Below are positions 1-7,136 of a stretch of 64,000 nucleotides of DNA, one piece after another; position 1 is the stretch's first letter; each line of letters begins with the position of its first letter. Origin of the DNA: NCED01 sp035493955. Lineage in GTDB: Bacteria > Pseudomonadota > Alphaproteobacteria > Caulobacterales > Caulobacteraceae. Below the pieces are notes generated by a model. That model ran no database searches and was not told the origin of the DNA. It was given only the letters and a program-made list of their open reading frames with translations. The stretch covers positions 12,058 to 76,057 of the forward strand of contig DATJHI010000039.1 in NCBI GenBank assembly GCA_035493955.1, written 5' to 3'. Both the position numbers and the translations under genes were made by a program.

Positions 1-358
1 GGAGCTCGCCACCCTCGTTGAGTCCAGCCCGAACCTCCTGCAACCACGTGATGAGGTCCGGTACGTGTTCAGCCACATGCGACGCTATGAGGTAGTCGAC
101 CTTTTGACCGTTCAAGCACTCAAGCAGCGGCTGCCCGCCCCAAATGGCGTCCACGTGCACGATGCGGGTCGTGTCGACGTTGGGATCATTCTTATAGCGG
201 TCAACGAGTGTCGCCGTGTCGGCCCAGTCGATATAGATCACCTTGCCTTCGGCCTTGGAGATCACCGGCGAGCACAGGGGTCCAATTTCAGCGCCGACCA
301 TGCGGTCGAAATCCAAGCCCTGACGAAGCAGTGCATGTCGAGACAGCATATGATGCAT
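1..358 (-). CDS. class I SAM-dependent methyltransferase (partial, runs off left edge)
   Basis: Reading leftwards from an ATG at 358 (alternative ATG at 349), the frame is open to the window edge, so the C-terminus is missing. An in-frame TAA lies just upstream, which fixes the start region. Visible motifs are a glycine-containing motif I-like stretch VGAEIGPLCSP (residues about 21-31), the acidic end of the second strand IYIDWAD (41-47) and the conserved ASHVAEHVPDL block. These resemble methyltransferases often found near glycosyltransferase genes. The substrate cannot be told. The small frames on the opposite strand here are shadows. Confidence 0.75.
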   Translation of the reverse strand, partial: MHHMLSRHALLRQGLDFDRMVGAEIGPLCSPVISKAEGKVIYIDWADTATLVDRYKNDPNVDTTRIVHVDAIWGGQPLLECLNGQKVDYLIASHVAEHVPDLITWLQEVRAGLNEGGEL

Positions 359-462
359 CCGTCGTTACGCGCGACGTCCCGATCCAAACCCAGGTTTTTG
401 GGCCGCGGGGCAACCTGGAGCAGTCGATCGCCGCTCCAGGCCACCGCTACGTCAGGTTGACG

Positions 463-741
463 TCATCCCTCCCTACCCGCGACCGACTCTCGCTTCAAGT
501 GCGACAACGCGTCTAGCAGCGCCTGGTTCGCGGCGACCAACTCCTGGATTCCCTTTCGGGCGATCAGGATGAGCTGATCGTAACGCAGGTGCTCCACCCC
601 CTTCTCGGCACGCACATAACCAGCAAAGTCCAATCCCAGCTTATAGACCGCCGCCTTGACCTCATTCGCCATAAAGCCCCACGGTGCCACGCGTCTGACG
701 GAGTAGGCTTGAGTGACCGCGAAGTAGGGACACACACACAC
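463..741 (-). pseudogene. truncated Peptidase_S74 (tail-fibre chaperone) domain remnant
   Basis: The frame encodes a short protein with GFMANEVKAAV, then EKGVEHLRYDQLI and GIQEL, followed by a coiled-coil-like end. This matches the C-terminal half of the intramolecular chaperone (S74) domain of phage tail spikes and surface fibres, which typically reads GFIAQEV...VQYDQLI..L.KAIQEL. The fibre and the catalytic Ser/Lys half are absent. Upstream the frame runs straight into a CA/GT repeat, so the nominal start at 741 is probably artefactual and an internal ATG near 672 is equally possible. I interpret it as a decayed fragment cut by the neighbouring inverted repeat. It could still be expressed as a small protein. 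Confidence 0.5.
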
Positions 742-806
742 ACACTACTTTTTGATCTGCGTCCAAAGGCAGCCCCGTCGGCGAAAGTAGTGTGTGTCCC
801 TACTTC
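721..806. repeat. imperfect inverted repeat with CA/GT microsatellite
   Basis: The left arm (721-751) and right arm (784-806) share GAAGTAGGGACACACA and TACTTT in inverted orientation. The left arm carries an expanded CA run. A 32-base spacer separates them. The structure resembles a REP/BIME-type pair. It sits exactly where the S74 remnant loses homology. Confidence 0.6.
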
Positions 807-847
807 CCGCGGGACGCCGGGCTCCGAAGCGGCGAGTTTGCTCTGAC

Positions 848-867
848 AAAAGGGGTGTGCGCCCCCC
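848..867 (-). terminator. possible terminator of the cysteine operon
   Basis: Reading leftwards after the fpr stop, a short GGGG...CCCC hairpin is followed by TTTT. The stem is only about 4-5 base pairs, so support is weak. Confidence 0.35.
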
Positions 868-877
868 AATTAGCCGA

Positions 878-1729
878 CTAGCCGACGAAGGCCCGTTCCA
901 GCACGAAGTCGCCGGGTTCGGCGTTGGAGCCCTCGACCAGGCCCTGTTCCTCCAACAGGGCGGCGCAGTCCTTGATCATGGCCATGGAGCCGCACAGCAT
1001 GATGCGGTCCTCGGCCGGGTCGAACCGGTCCCGGTCCAGGCCCAGGTCGCGGAAGATCTGGCCCGAGCGGATCAGGTCGGTGATGCGGCCCTGCTGCGGG
1101 AACGGCTCGCGGGTCACGGTGGGGTAGTAGACGAACTGGTCGGTGATCATCTCGCCCAGGAGCTCGTCGTTCTTCAGCTCGGTCTCGAAGAAGTCGCGGT
1201 AGGCCAGGTCCTGCACCTGGCGCACGGTGTGGGCGATGATCACCTTCTCGTACCGCTCGTAGGCGTCCGGGTCGCGGGCCACGGCGAGCCAGGGGGCGAG
1301 CCCGGTGCCGGTGCCGATCAGGAACAGCCGCTTGCCGGGGGTCAGGGCGTCCAGCACCAGGGTGCCGGTGGACTTCCTGGCCAGGAGGATCTGGTCGCCG
1401 GCCTTGATCTTCTGCAGGCGCGAGGTCAGGGGGCCGTCCGCCACCTTGATGGAGAAGAACTCCAACTCCTCGGCCCAGTGGGGACTGGCGATGGAATAGG
1501 CGCGCAGGACCGGCTTGCCGCCCGGGGTTTCCGACGGCAGGCCGATCATCACGAACTCGCCCGAGCGGAAGCGGAAGCTGGCCGGACGGGTGATGGCGAA
1601 GGAGAAGTACTGGTCGGTCCAGTGCTTCACCCACAGCACCGTCTCGACGTTGTGGGTCGTGCTCTGGATCGGCGCGCGCGCGGGTTCCGGCGCGAAACTC
1701 AAATCGTCCATCAACTCAGCCTTCGTCAT
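878..1729 (-). CDS. fpr: ferredoxin/flavodoxin-NADP+ reductase
   Basis: The predicted 283-residue FAD protein moves electrons between NADPH and ferredoxin or flavodoxin. The FAD-binding RAYS motif is at residues 76-79, the NADP-binding GTGTGLAP at 139-146, and the C-terminus ends in the FVLERAFVG block typical of bacterial subclass I Fpr. The start is the ATG that overlaps the cysH stop (ATGA at 1727-1731), so the frame open further upstream is ignored. It is the last gene of the sulfate-assimilation operon, where no flavoprotein subunit CysJ is seen. I infer that it supplies reduced ferredoxin to the sulfite reductase CysI. Confidence 0.93.
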   Translation of the reverse strand: MTKAELMDDLSFAPEPARAPIQSTTHNVETVLWVKHWTDQYFSFAITRPASFRFRSGEFVMIGLPSETPGGKPVLRAYSIASPHWAEELEFFSIKVADGPLTSRLQKIKAGDQILLARKSTGTLVLDALTPGKRLFLIGTGTGLAPWLAVARDPDAYERYEKVIIAHTVRQVQDLAYRDFFETELKNDELLGEMITDQFVYYPTVTREPFPQQGRITDLIRSGQIFRDLGLDRDRFDPAEDRIMLCGSMAMIKDCAALLEEQGLVEGSNAEPGDFVLERAFVG

Positions 1730-2511
1730 CAGATGTCGCCGCCCACGTCCGCGTCGCCGTCCAGCACGCTGGCCCGCGGGGTGTGGATGCCGCACTCGGT
1801 CTTGTCGCTGCCGGCCCAGCGGCCGGAACGGATGTCGCTCGCCTCGCCCACGGCCTCCACCGGCCGGGTGCAGGGCCAGCATCCCACCGAGGGATAGCCG
1901 AACTCCACCAGGGGGTGGGGCGGCAGATCGTGCTCGGCCATGTAGGCGTCGAGATCGGCCTTGGACCAGGAGGCCAGGGGGTTGAACTTGATCTTGCCCT
2001 CAGCCCCGGCCTCGACCACCGGCAGGTTCATGCGCGAGGCGCCCTGGAAGCGCTTGCGGCCCGTGATCCAGGCGTCGAAGTCGGGCATCAGCACCCGGTC
2101 CAGCGGCTGGACCTTGCGGATGTTGCAGCACAGGTCGGTGTCGGTCTTCCACAGATCAGCCTTGGGATCGTTGACGGCCAGGTCCTGGAAGGCGGGCCGC
2201 AGATCGCGCACGTCGGTCAGCCCCAGACGCTCGGTCAGGCTCTTGCGATAGTCGAGGGTCTGTCCGAACAGCTGGCCGGTGTCGAGGAACAGCACCGGGG
2301 CGTCCCGGTCGATCTCGGCCAGCATGTGCAGCAGCACCGCCGACTCCGACCCGAAGGACGAGACCAGGGCGATCCGGCCCGGATAGGCCTCGAGCGCCGC
2401 GCGCAGCACCTCCTGCGGCGTGGCGTTGCGCAGCCGCGCGTTCAATTCAGCCGCCGCCTGGGCGGGGCTCAGCCTGACGTCGGCGCTCTGGCTGTCGTAA
2501 GCCATGCTCAT
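1729..2511 (-). CDS. cysH: phosphoadenylyl/adenylyl-sulfate reductase
   Basis: This 260-residue thioredoxin-dependent reductase converts activated sulfate to sulfite in the cytoplasm. The PP-loop SSFGSES is at residues 51-57, GRKRFQG at 151-157 and the catalytic cysteine in ECGIH at 240. The pair Cys128-Cys129 with Cys211 and Cys214 forms the four-cysteine pattern that binds a [4Fe-4S] cluster. This pattern marks the APS-reducing branch typical of many alphaproteobacteria, so APS is the likelier substrate than PAPS. The start ATG overlaps the stop of the DUF934 gene by ATGA. Confidence 0.95.
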   Translation of the reverse strand: MSMAYDSQSADVRLSPAQAAAELNARLRNATPQEVLRAALEAYPGRIALVSSFGSESAVLLHMLAEIDRDAPVLFLDTGQLFGQTLDYRKSLTERLGLTDVRDLRPAFQDLAVNDPKADLWKTDTDLCCNIRKVQPLDRVLMPDFDAWITGRKRFQGASRMNLPVVEAGAEGKIKFNPLASWSKADLDAYMAEHDLPPHPLVEFGYPSVGCWPCTRPVEAVGEASDIRSGRWAGSDKTECGIHTPRASVLDGDADVGGDI

Positions 2512-3026
2512 ATCCTTTCAGCGGCCCGGAGCCGCAGGGCGAAGTTCGGCTCGCGGCCGTCCGCCGCGGTCTGGTAGACGTGGCGATACCGCTTCATCAC
2601 GCCCGCCCAGTCGTCCGGCCCCGATCCGTCCGCCGGCACGAAGGCGTCGAAGCCGCAGCGGACCATGAAATGGCCCTGCTCCAGCAGCACCGCGCCCACG
2701 GCGCGCACTTCGCCGCCGTAGCGATAGCGTTCCCGCAACAAGGCGGCCTGCGAGTATTGCCGCCCGTCGCGGAACTTGGGGAACTCCAGCGCCACCAGCG
2801 CCAGCCGGTCGAGCCAGGGGACCAGCGCCTCGACCTCTTCGCCGGCGTCCAGCCGCACGCCGACGTCGCGTCCCGCCGCCAGCAGGGCTTCGCCCTCGGA
2901 GCGGAACCGCTCCAGCGACAGGATCACCCCGCCCTGACCGGGCGTGGGATCCTCTTCGAGCACGTCGAAGAACGCGTCCTCGGCCCAGGCCGGCGCGCCG
3001 CCTTCGAGTTTAATGAGCTTCGGCAT
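2508..3026 (-). CDS. DUF934 family protein of the sulfite reductase operon
   Basis: This 172-residue protein begins MPKLI and carries the conserved core RDGRQYSQAALLRERYRYGGEVRAVG at about 87-113, characteristic of DUF934. The family is almost always encoded between cysI and cysH in proteobacteria. Its biochemical role is not established; an accessory role in sulfite reduction is inferred. The start lies inside the end of cysI, giving a 17-base overlap, and the stop overlaps cysH, which implies translational coupling. A longer upstream frame is a shadow of cysI. Confidence 0.9.
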   Translation of the reverse strand: MPKLIKLEGGAPAWAEDAFFDVLEEDPTPGQGGVILSLERFRSEGEALLAAGRDVGVRLDAGEEVEALVPWLDRLALVALEFPKFRDGRQYSQAALLRERYRYGGEVRAVGAVLLEQGHFMVRCGFDAFVPADGSGPDDWAGVMKRYRHVYQTAADGREPNFALRLRAAERI

Positions 3027-4680
3027 AGACCGCTGCCTTGAAAGGAGGAAGACCGACGCGGCGATAGGTGTCGACGAACCGCTCGCCCTCGGTCCGTTCA
3101 CGCATATAGGTATCGACCAGGGCGTCCACAGCCTGGGCCACCTTCGGACCGGCCACCGCCGGGCCCAGGACATCCCCCAGCCGCGCGTCCTCCAGGCCCG
3201 AACCGCCGAGGGTGAGCTGATAGAACTCCTCCCCCTTCTTATCGACGCCCAGTATGCCGATGTGGCCGACGTGGTGATGACCGCAGGCGTTGATGCAGCC
3301 CGAGATCTTGATCCGCAGCTCGCCCACCTTCTCGGCCACGGCCGGATCGGCGAACTTGGCGGCGATGGCCTGGGCGATGGGGATCGCCCGGGCGTTGGCC
3401 AGGGTGCAGTAGTCCAGGCCCGGGCAGGCGATGATGTCGGACGCCAGCCCGATGTTGGGAGTCGAAAGGCCAATGGCCTTCAGGCCGGCGAAGACCGCCG
3501 GAACGTCGTCCAGGGCCACGTGCGGCAGGATCAGGTTCTGCTCGTAGTGGACGCGGGTCTCGTCGAAGGAATAGCGCTCGGCCAGGCCGGCGATGGCCTC
3601 CATCTGATCCGACGAGCAGTCCCCGGGCACCTCGCCGGGCGCCTTCAGCGAGATGTTGACGATGGCGTAGCCGGGGACCTTGTGGGCCACGACATTGTGG
3701 CGGGCGAAGCGGGCGAAGGCCGGATCGGCGGCGCGGGCGGCCTCGAACGCCTCGGACCTGGCCGGACGGTCGGTGAACCGGGTCTCGACGAAGGCCGCGC
3801 GGATGCGGTCGATCTCGGCGTGAGGCACGTCGATCCCGGCGGCCGAGCCGTCCGCGACCATGGCCGACCACTCGGCCTCGACCTGGCGGGCGAACTCCTC
3901 GGCGCCCAGGCTGGCCACCAGGATCTTGATCCGGGCCTTCCAGATGTTGTCGCGCCGGCCATGGCGATTGTAGACGCGCAGGATCGCGCTCAGATAGCTG
4001 ACCAGGTGCTCGGTGGGCAGGAACTCGCGGATCGTCGGCCCCAGATAGGGCGTGCGCCCGAGGCCGCCGCCGACCATCACCTCGAACCCCAGGGCCCCGT
4101 CGCGGGCGCGGCGCAGCTTCAGCCCGATGTCGTAGATGCGCGCGGCGGTGCGGTCGTTGGGGGAGGCCCCGACGGCGATCTTGAACTTGCGCGGCAGGAA
4201 CGAGAACTCGGGGTGGAAGGTCGACCACTGGCGCAGCGCCTCCACCCACACCCGCGGATCGTCGACCTCCTCCGCATTGGCCCCGGCGTAGGGGTCGGCG
4301 GTGATGTTGCGGATGCAGTTGCCGGAGGTCTGGATCGCGTGCAGCCCGACCTCGGCCAGGGACTCCAGGATGGCGGGGGCGTCGCGCAGCTTGATCCAGT
4401 GCATCTGGATGTTCTGGCGGGTGCTGAAGTGGCCGTAGCCCTTGTCGTAGGTCCGCGCGACGTGGGCCAGCCGGCGCAGCTTGGCCCCGTTCAGCGTGCC
4501 GTAGGGAATGGCGATCCGCAGCATGTAGGCGTGCAGCTGCAGATAGAGGCCGTTCATCAGCCTGAGCGGCTTGAACTGCTCCTCGGTGATCTCCCCGGCC
4601 AGCCGGCGCTTCACCTGGATGGCGAACTCGGCGGTCCGGTCGGCCAGCATCTCGGCGTCCAGGGCGTCATAACGGTACAT
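3010..4680 (-). CDS. cysI: sulfite reductase hemoprotein (beta) component
   Basis: This 556-residue siroheme and [4Fe-4S] enzyme reduces sulfite to sulfide with six electrons. Cluster ligands are visible as C-x5-C in CPGLDYC (Cys419, Cys425) and C-x3-C in CINAC (Cys462, Cys466), followed by the GHHH block. The N-terminal half has the conserved HFSTRQNIQMHW ferredoxin-like repeat. The chosen ATG has a GGAGG-type ribosome site and follows the DUF2849 stop by 8 bases. The much longer open frame upstream is overlap with DUF2849 and is rejected. No cysJ is present nearby, so the electron donor is probably ferredoxin through Fpr. Confidence 0.95.
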   Translation of the reverse strand: MYRYDALDAEMLADRTAEFAIQVKRRLAGEITEEQFKPLRLMNGLYLQLHAYMLRIAIPYGTLNGAKLRRLAHVARTYDKGYGHFSTRQNIQMHWIKLRDAPAILESLAEVGLHAIQTSGNCIRNITADPYAGANAEEVDDPRVWVEALRQWSTFHPEFSFLPRKFKIAVGASPNDRTAARIYDIGLKLRRARDGALGFEVMVGGGLGRTPYLGPTIREFLPTEHLVSYLSAILRVYNRHGRRDNIWKARIKILVASLGAEEFARQVEAEWSAMVADGSAAGIDVPHAEIDRIRAAFVETRFTDRPARSEAFEAARAADPAFARFARHNVVAHKVPGYAIVNISLKAPGEVPGDCSSDQMEAIAGLAERYSFDETRVHYEQNLILPHVALDDVPAVFAGLKAIGLSTPNIGLASDIIACPGLDYCTLANARAIPIAQAIAAKFADPAVAEKVGELRIKISGCINACGHHHVGHIGILGVDKKGEEFYQLTLGGSGLEDARLGDVLGPAVAGPKVAQAVDALVDTYMRERTEGERFVDTYRRVGLPPFKAAVYAEAH

Positions 4681-4688
4681 GGCTGTCC

Positions 4689-5078
4689 TTACCTCCGGAT
4701 CAGTCGGGCGCGGCCCGCCGAGCGGGCGGCGCCCGCGGCGTGGGCGATGGCGTCGATCACGGCGCCGCCCTCGACCTGCTTGCCCATGTCCGGATGGATG
4801 GTGGGGCCGAGCGCGCGCACGCGCTCGCGGTAGGCGGTGGGCACGGGCAGGCCGTCCTCCACCTTGACCTCGATCATATAGGGGTCGACGATCACCGTCG
4901 GCTGGGCGTGGGCGCCGGCCAGGGCCGCGTCGGCGGCCGCCGGGTCGTCGAACAGCTCGATGTCGGCGAATTGCTCGACCCAGGCGCCCTGGTTCCAGAA
5001 CACCACTTCGCCGTCCAGCAGCCGGTTGCCGGTCACCGCCTTGAACAGGGGAGGCTTTGCGGGGGCGATGTCGCTCAT
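4689..5078 (-). CDS. DUF2849 domain protein
   Basis: This is a 129-residue protein with the DUF2849 features: an N-terminal FKAVTGNRLLDGEVVFW stretch and DPYMIEVKVEDG followed by RERVRALGPTIH. The family is known mainly from its position next to cysG/cobA and cysI in alphaproteobacteria; the function is unknown. The start at 5078 overlaps the cobA stop (ATGA), so the upstream Met at 5090 is less likely. Its fixed place between siroheme synthesis and sulfite reductase suggests a role in siroheme delivery or assembly (inference). Confidence 0.85.
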   Translation of the reverse strand: MSDIAPAKPPLFKAVTGNRLLDGEVVFWNQGAWVEQFADIELFDDPAAADAALAGAHAQPTVIVDPYMIEVKVEDGLPVPTAYRERVRALGPTIHPDMGKQVEGGAVIDAIAHAAGAARSAGRARLIRR

Positions 5079-5926
5079 GCACATTTCCAAGGGTTGTCGG
5101 CGGCGGCCTCGACCACGCCCTGCACCTCGGCCAGGGCGGCGACTTCGCCGATGATCAGTATGGTCGGCCCGTCCAGGTCCGCGGCCGCCTCGGCCAGCCC
5201 GTCCAGGGTGGCGAGCACCCGCCGCTCGTTCGCGCGGCTGACGTTCTCGACCAGCAGCACCGGGGTCTGAAGGCCCCGGCCCGCAGCGGCCAGGCGGGCG
5301 GCGATCAGGGGCGCGGTGGAAAGGCCCATATAGACCACCACCGTATGGTTGGGCCGGGCCAGGAAGGTCCAGTCCAGGTCCGGCTCGCCCCAGGCGTCGC
5401 CGGCCTTGGGCGCGGCGTGGCCGGTGACGAAGGTGACCGCCTGGGCCAGGCCCCGGTGGGTCAGGGGCGCGCCGGCGGCGGCCGAGGCGGCCATGCCCGC
5501 GGTCAGGCCGGCGACCACCTCTATCTCGACGCCCGCGGCGCGGCAGGCCAGCATCTCCTCGCCGCCGCGGCCGAACACGAAGGGATCGCCGCCCTTGAGC
5601 CGCACCACCTGGAAACCCTGGCCCGCCAGGGCGACCAGAAGCTCATTGATCCCGTCCTGCGGCACCGAGTGATGCGACTTGCGCTTGCCGACGTGGATCA
5701 TCCGCGCCGTCGGGGCGGCTAGGGCCAGGATCGCCTCGGGGACCAGCCGGTCATGCACGACCACCTCGGCGGCGGCCAGGACCCGCGCGGCCTTGAGGGT
5801 GAGCAGGTCCGGATCGCCCGGGCCGGCGCCGACCAGCCAGACCTTGCCCGCGCGCGCAGGGGCGCGAGCCCCCCCGTCAAAGACGGCGAGGCGCCCGTCG
5901 CGGTCGCGATCGGCGCGGCTGGTCAC
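5075..5926 (-). CDS. cobA: uroporphyrinogen-III C-methyltransferase
   Basis: This 283-residue SAM-dependent enzyme methylates uroporphyrinogen III at C2 and C7 to make precorrin-2 for siroheme. SUMT signatures are VGAGPGDPDLLTLKA (about 32-46), the KGGDPFVFGRGGEE loop and GAPLTHRG. The CysG dehydrogenase/ferrochelatase domain is absent, so it is the stand-alone CobA form. The start is a GTG preceded by AGGAG. It is the first gene of the leftward cysteine operon, supplying the siroheme precursor for CysI. Confidence 0.92.
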   Translation of the reverse strand: MTSRADRDRDGRLAVFDGGARAPARAGKVWLVGAGPGDPDLLTLKAARVLAAAEVVVHDRLVPEAILALAAPTARMIHVGKRKSHHSVPQDGINELLVALAGQGFQVVRLKGGDPFVFGRGGEEMLACRAAGVEIEVVAGLTAGMAASAAAGAPLTHRGLAQAVTFVTGHAAPKAGDAWGEPDLDWTFLARPNHTVVVYMGLSTAPLIAARLAAAGRGLQTPVLLVENVSRANERRVLATLDGLAEAAADLDGPTILIIGEVAALAEVQGVVEAAADNPWKCA

Positions 5927-6106
5927 GCTCTACACTCCTGCGGGACGAGGACCGTCCCAGATTGTTGGCCGGATGGACGCAACCGGCGTCCATGTCCAGC
6001 GGCGTCCGGGGCGCAAGCGAAGAATAGCTCCCGGACGGTTGCAAAATGCGCCCGGCTGGGCCACCTCGCAAACCAAGTCTTCTGCTGAACACGTTTAGGA
6101 ATTCTA
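5927..6106. promoter_or_regulatory. divergent intergenic region between cobA operon and LysR gene
   Basis: These 180 bases separate the GTG of cobA from the ATG of the LysR gene and must hold both promoters. I find no convincing -35/-10 pair or riboswitch. A LysR autoregulatory site is expected here by analogy. Confidence 0.4.
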
Positions 6107-7051
6107 ATGGACCGCCGCCGACTGCCGCCCCTGAACGCGCTGCGCGCCTTCGAGACGGCCGCCCGCCACATGAACTTCAGCCGCGCCGCGGAGGAGCTGT
6201 CGGTGACGCCGGGGGCGGTCAGCCAGCAGATCCAGAACCTGGAAGATTATGTCGGCGCGGCCCTGTTCAAGCGCACGCCCAAGGGATTGCTGCTGACCGA
6301 CGCGGCCCAGACCGCCCTGCCCGCCCTGCGCGAAGCCTTCGACCGGCTGGCGGAGGCCGCCTCCATGCTGACCGCCGCCGTGGATGGGCGGCGGGTGACC
6401 GTGTCCGCCGCCCCCTCCTTCGCGGCCAAGTGGCTGGTGCCCCGGCTCGGCCTGTTCGAGGCGGCCCATCCCGACGTCGACGTCTGGCTGTCGGCGGGCA
6501 TGGAGCTGGTCGATTTCGCCTCCGGCGAGGTGGACGTGGCCATCCGCTACGGTTCGGGGCGCTATCCGGGACTGGAGACCATCCGGTTGATGAGCGAGAC
6601 CGTGCTGCCCGTGGCCTCGCCGGACCTGCTGGCCGAGCGCCCGCTGGCGACGCCGGAGGACCTCGCCCACCACACCCTGCTGCACGACGGCAGCCCGGAC
6701 GCCGACGACAGTTGCCCGGACTGGTCGATGTGGCTGACCGCGCGCGGGATCAAGGGCGTGGACGGGACCCGCGGGCCGCGCTTCAACCAGTCGAGCCTGG
6801 TGATCGAGGCGGCCATGAACGGCCGCGGCGTGGCCCTGGCCAAGCGGACCCTGGCCCAGGCCGACATCGACGCCGGACGGCTGGTCGCGCCGCTGCAGAT
6901 CAACACCGCGGTCGATTTCGCCTATTTCGTGGTCCATCCCAAGGCCAAGGGCCGCCTGCCCCAGGTCAAGGCCTTCGTGAAGTGGATGGAGGCCCAGGCC
7001 GCCGAACACGAGGCGACGATGCTGACCATGAACAACGGCTGGGGCATCTGA
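6107..7051 (+). CDS. GcvA-like LysR transcriptional regulator
   Basis: This is a 314-residue LTTR. The N-terminal winged helix-turn-helix (about 8-65) opens PPLNALRAFE and contains SRAAEELSVTPGAVSQQI, the signature of the GcvA subgroup. The rest is the periplasmic-binding-like effector domain with VDVAIRYGSG near 145. It is divergent from the cysteine operon and upstream of, and co-oriented with, a Tat-exported FAD oxidoreductase. It may control either; the 85-base gap makes the oxidoreductase a likely target (inference). The effector is unknown. Confidence 0.88.
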   Translation: MDRRRLPPLNALRAFETAARHMNFSRAAEELSVTPGAVSQQIQNLEDYVGAALFKRTPKGLLLTDAAQTALPALREAFDRLAEAASMLTAAVDGRRVTVSAAPSFAAKWLVPRLGLFEAAHPDVDVWLSAGMELVDFASGEVDVAIRYGSGRYPGLETIRLMSETVLPVASPDLLAERPLATPEDLAHHTLLHDGSPDADDSCPDWSMWLTARGIKGVDGTRGPRFNQSSLVIEAAMNGRGVALAKRTLAQADIDAGRLVAPLQINTAVDFAYFVVHPKAKGRLPQVKAFVKWMEAQAAEHEATMLTMNNGWGI

Positions 7052-7136
7052 CCCGGCCCGTGTCGCAGAGCCCTCGACAGGGGGGCGCGGCGCGGGCAAA
7101 ACGTTCATAAAGCAAGGACTTTTTGGGGGGACAGCC

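Noticed and set aside
2944..4833. Long plus-strand frame opposite cysI
   Set aside because: Antisense shadow caused by high GC; no motifs, and cysI on the other strand is fully conserved.
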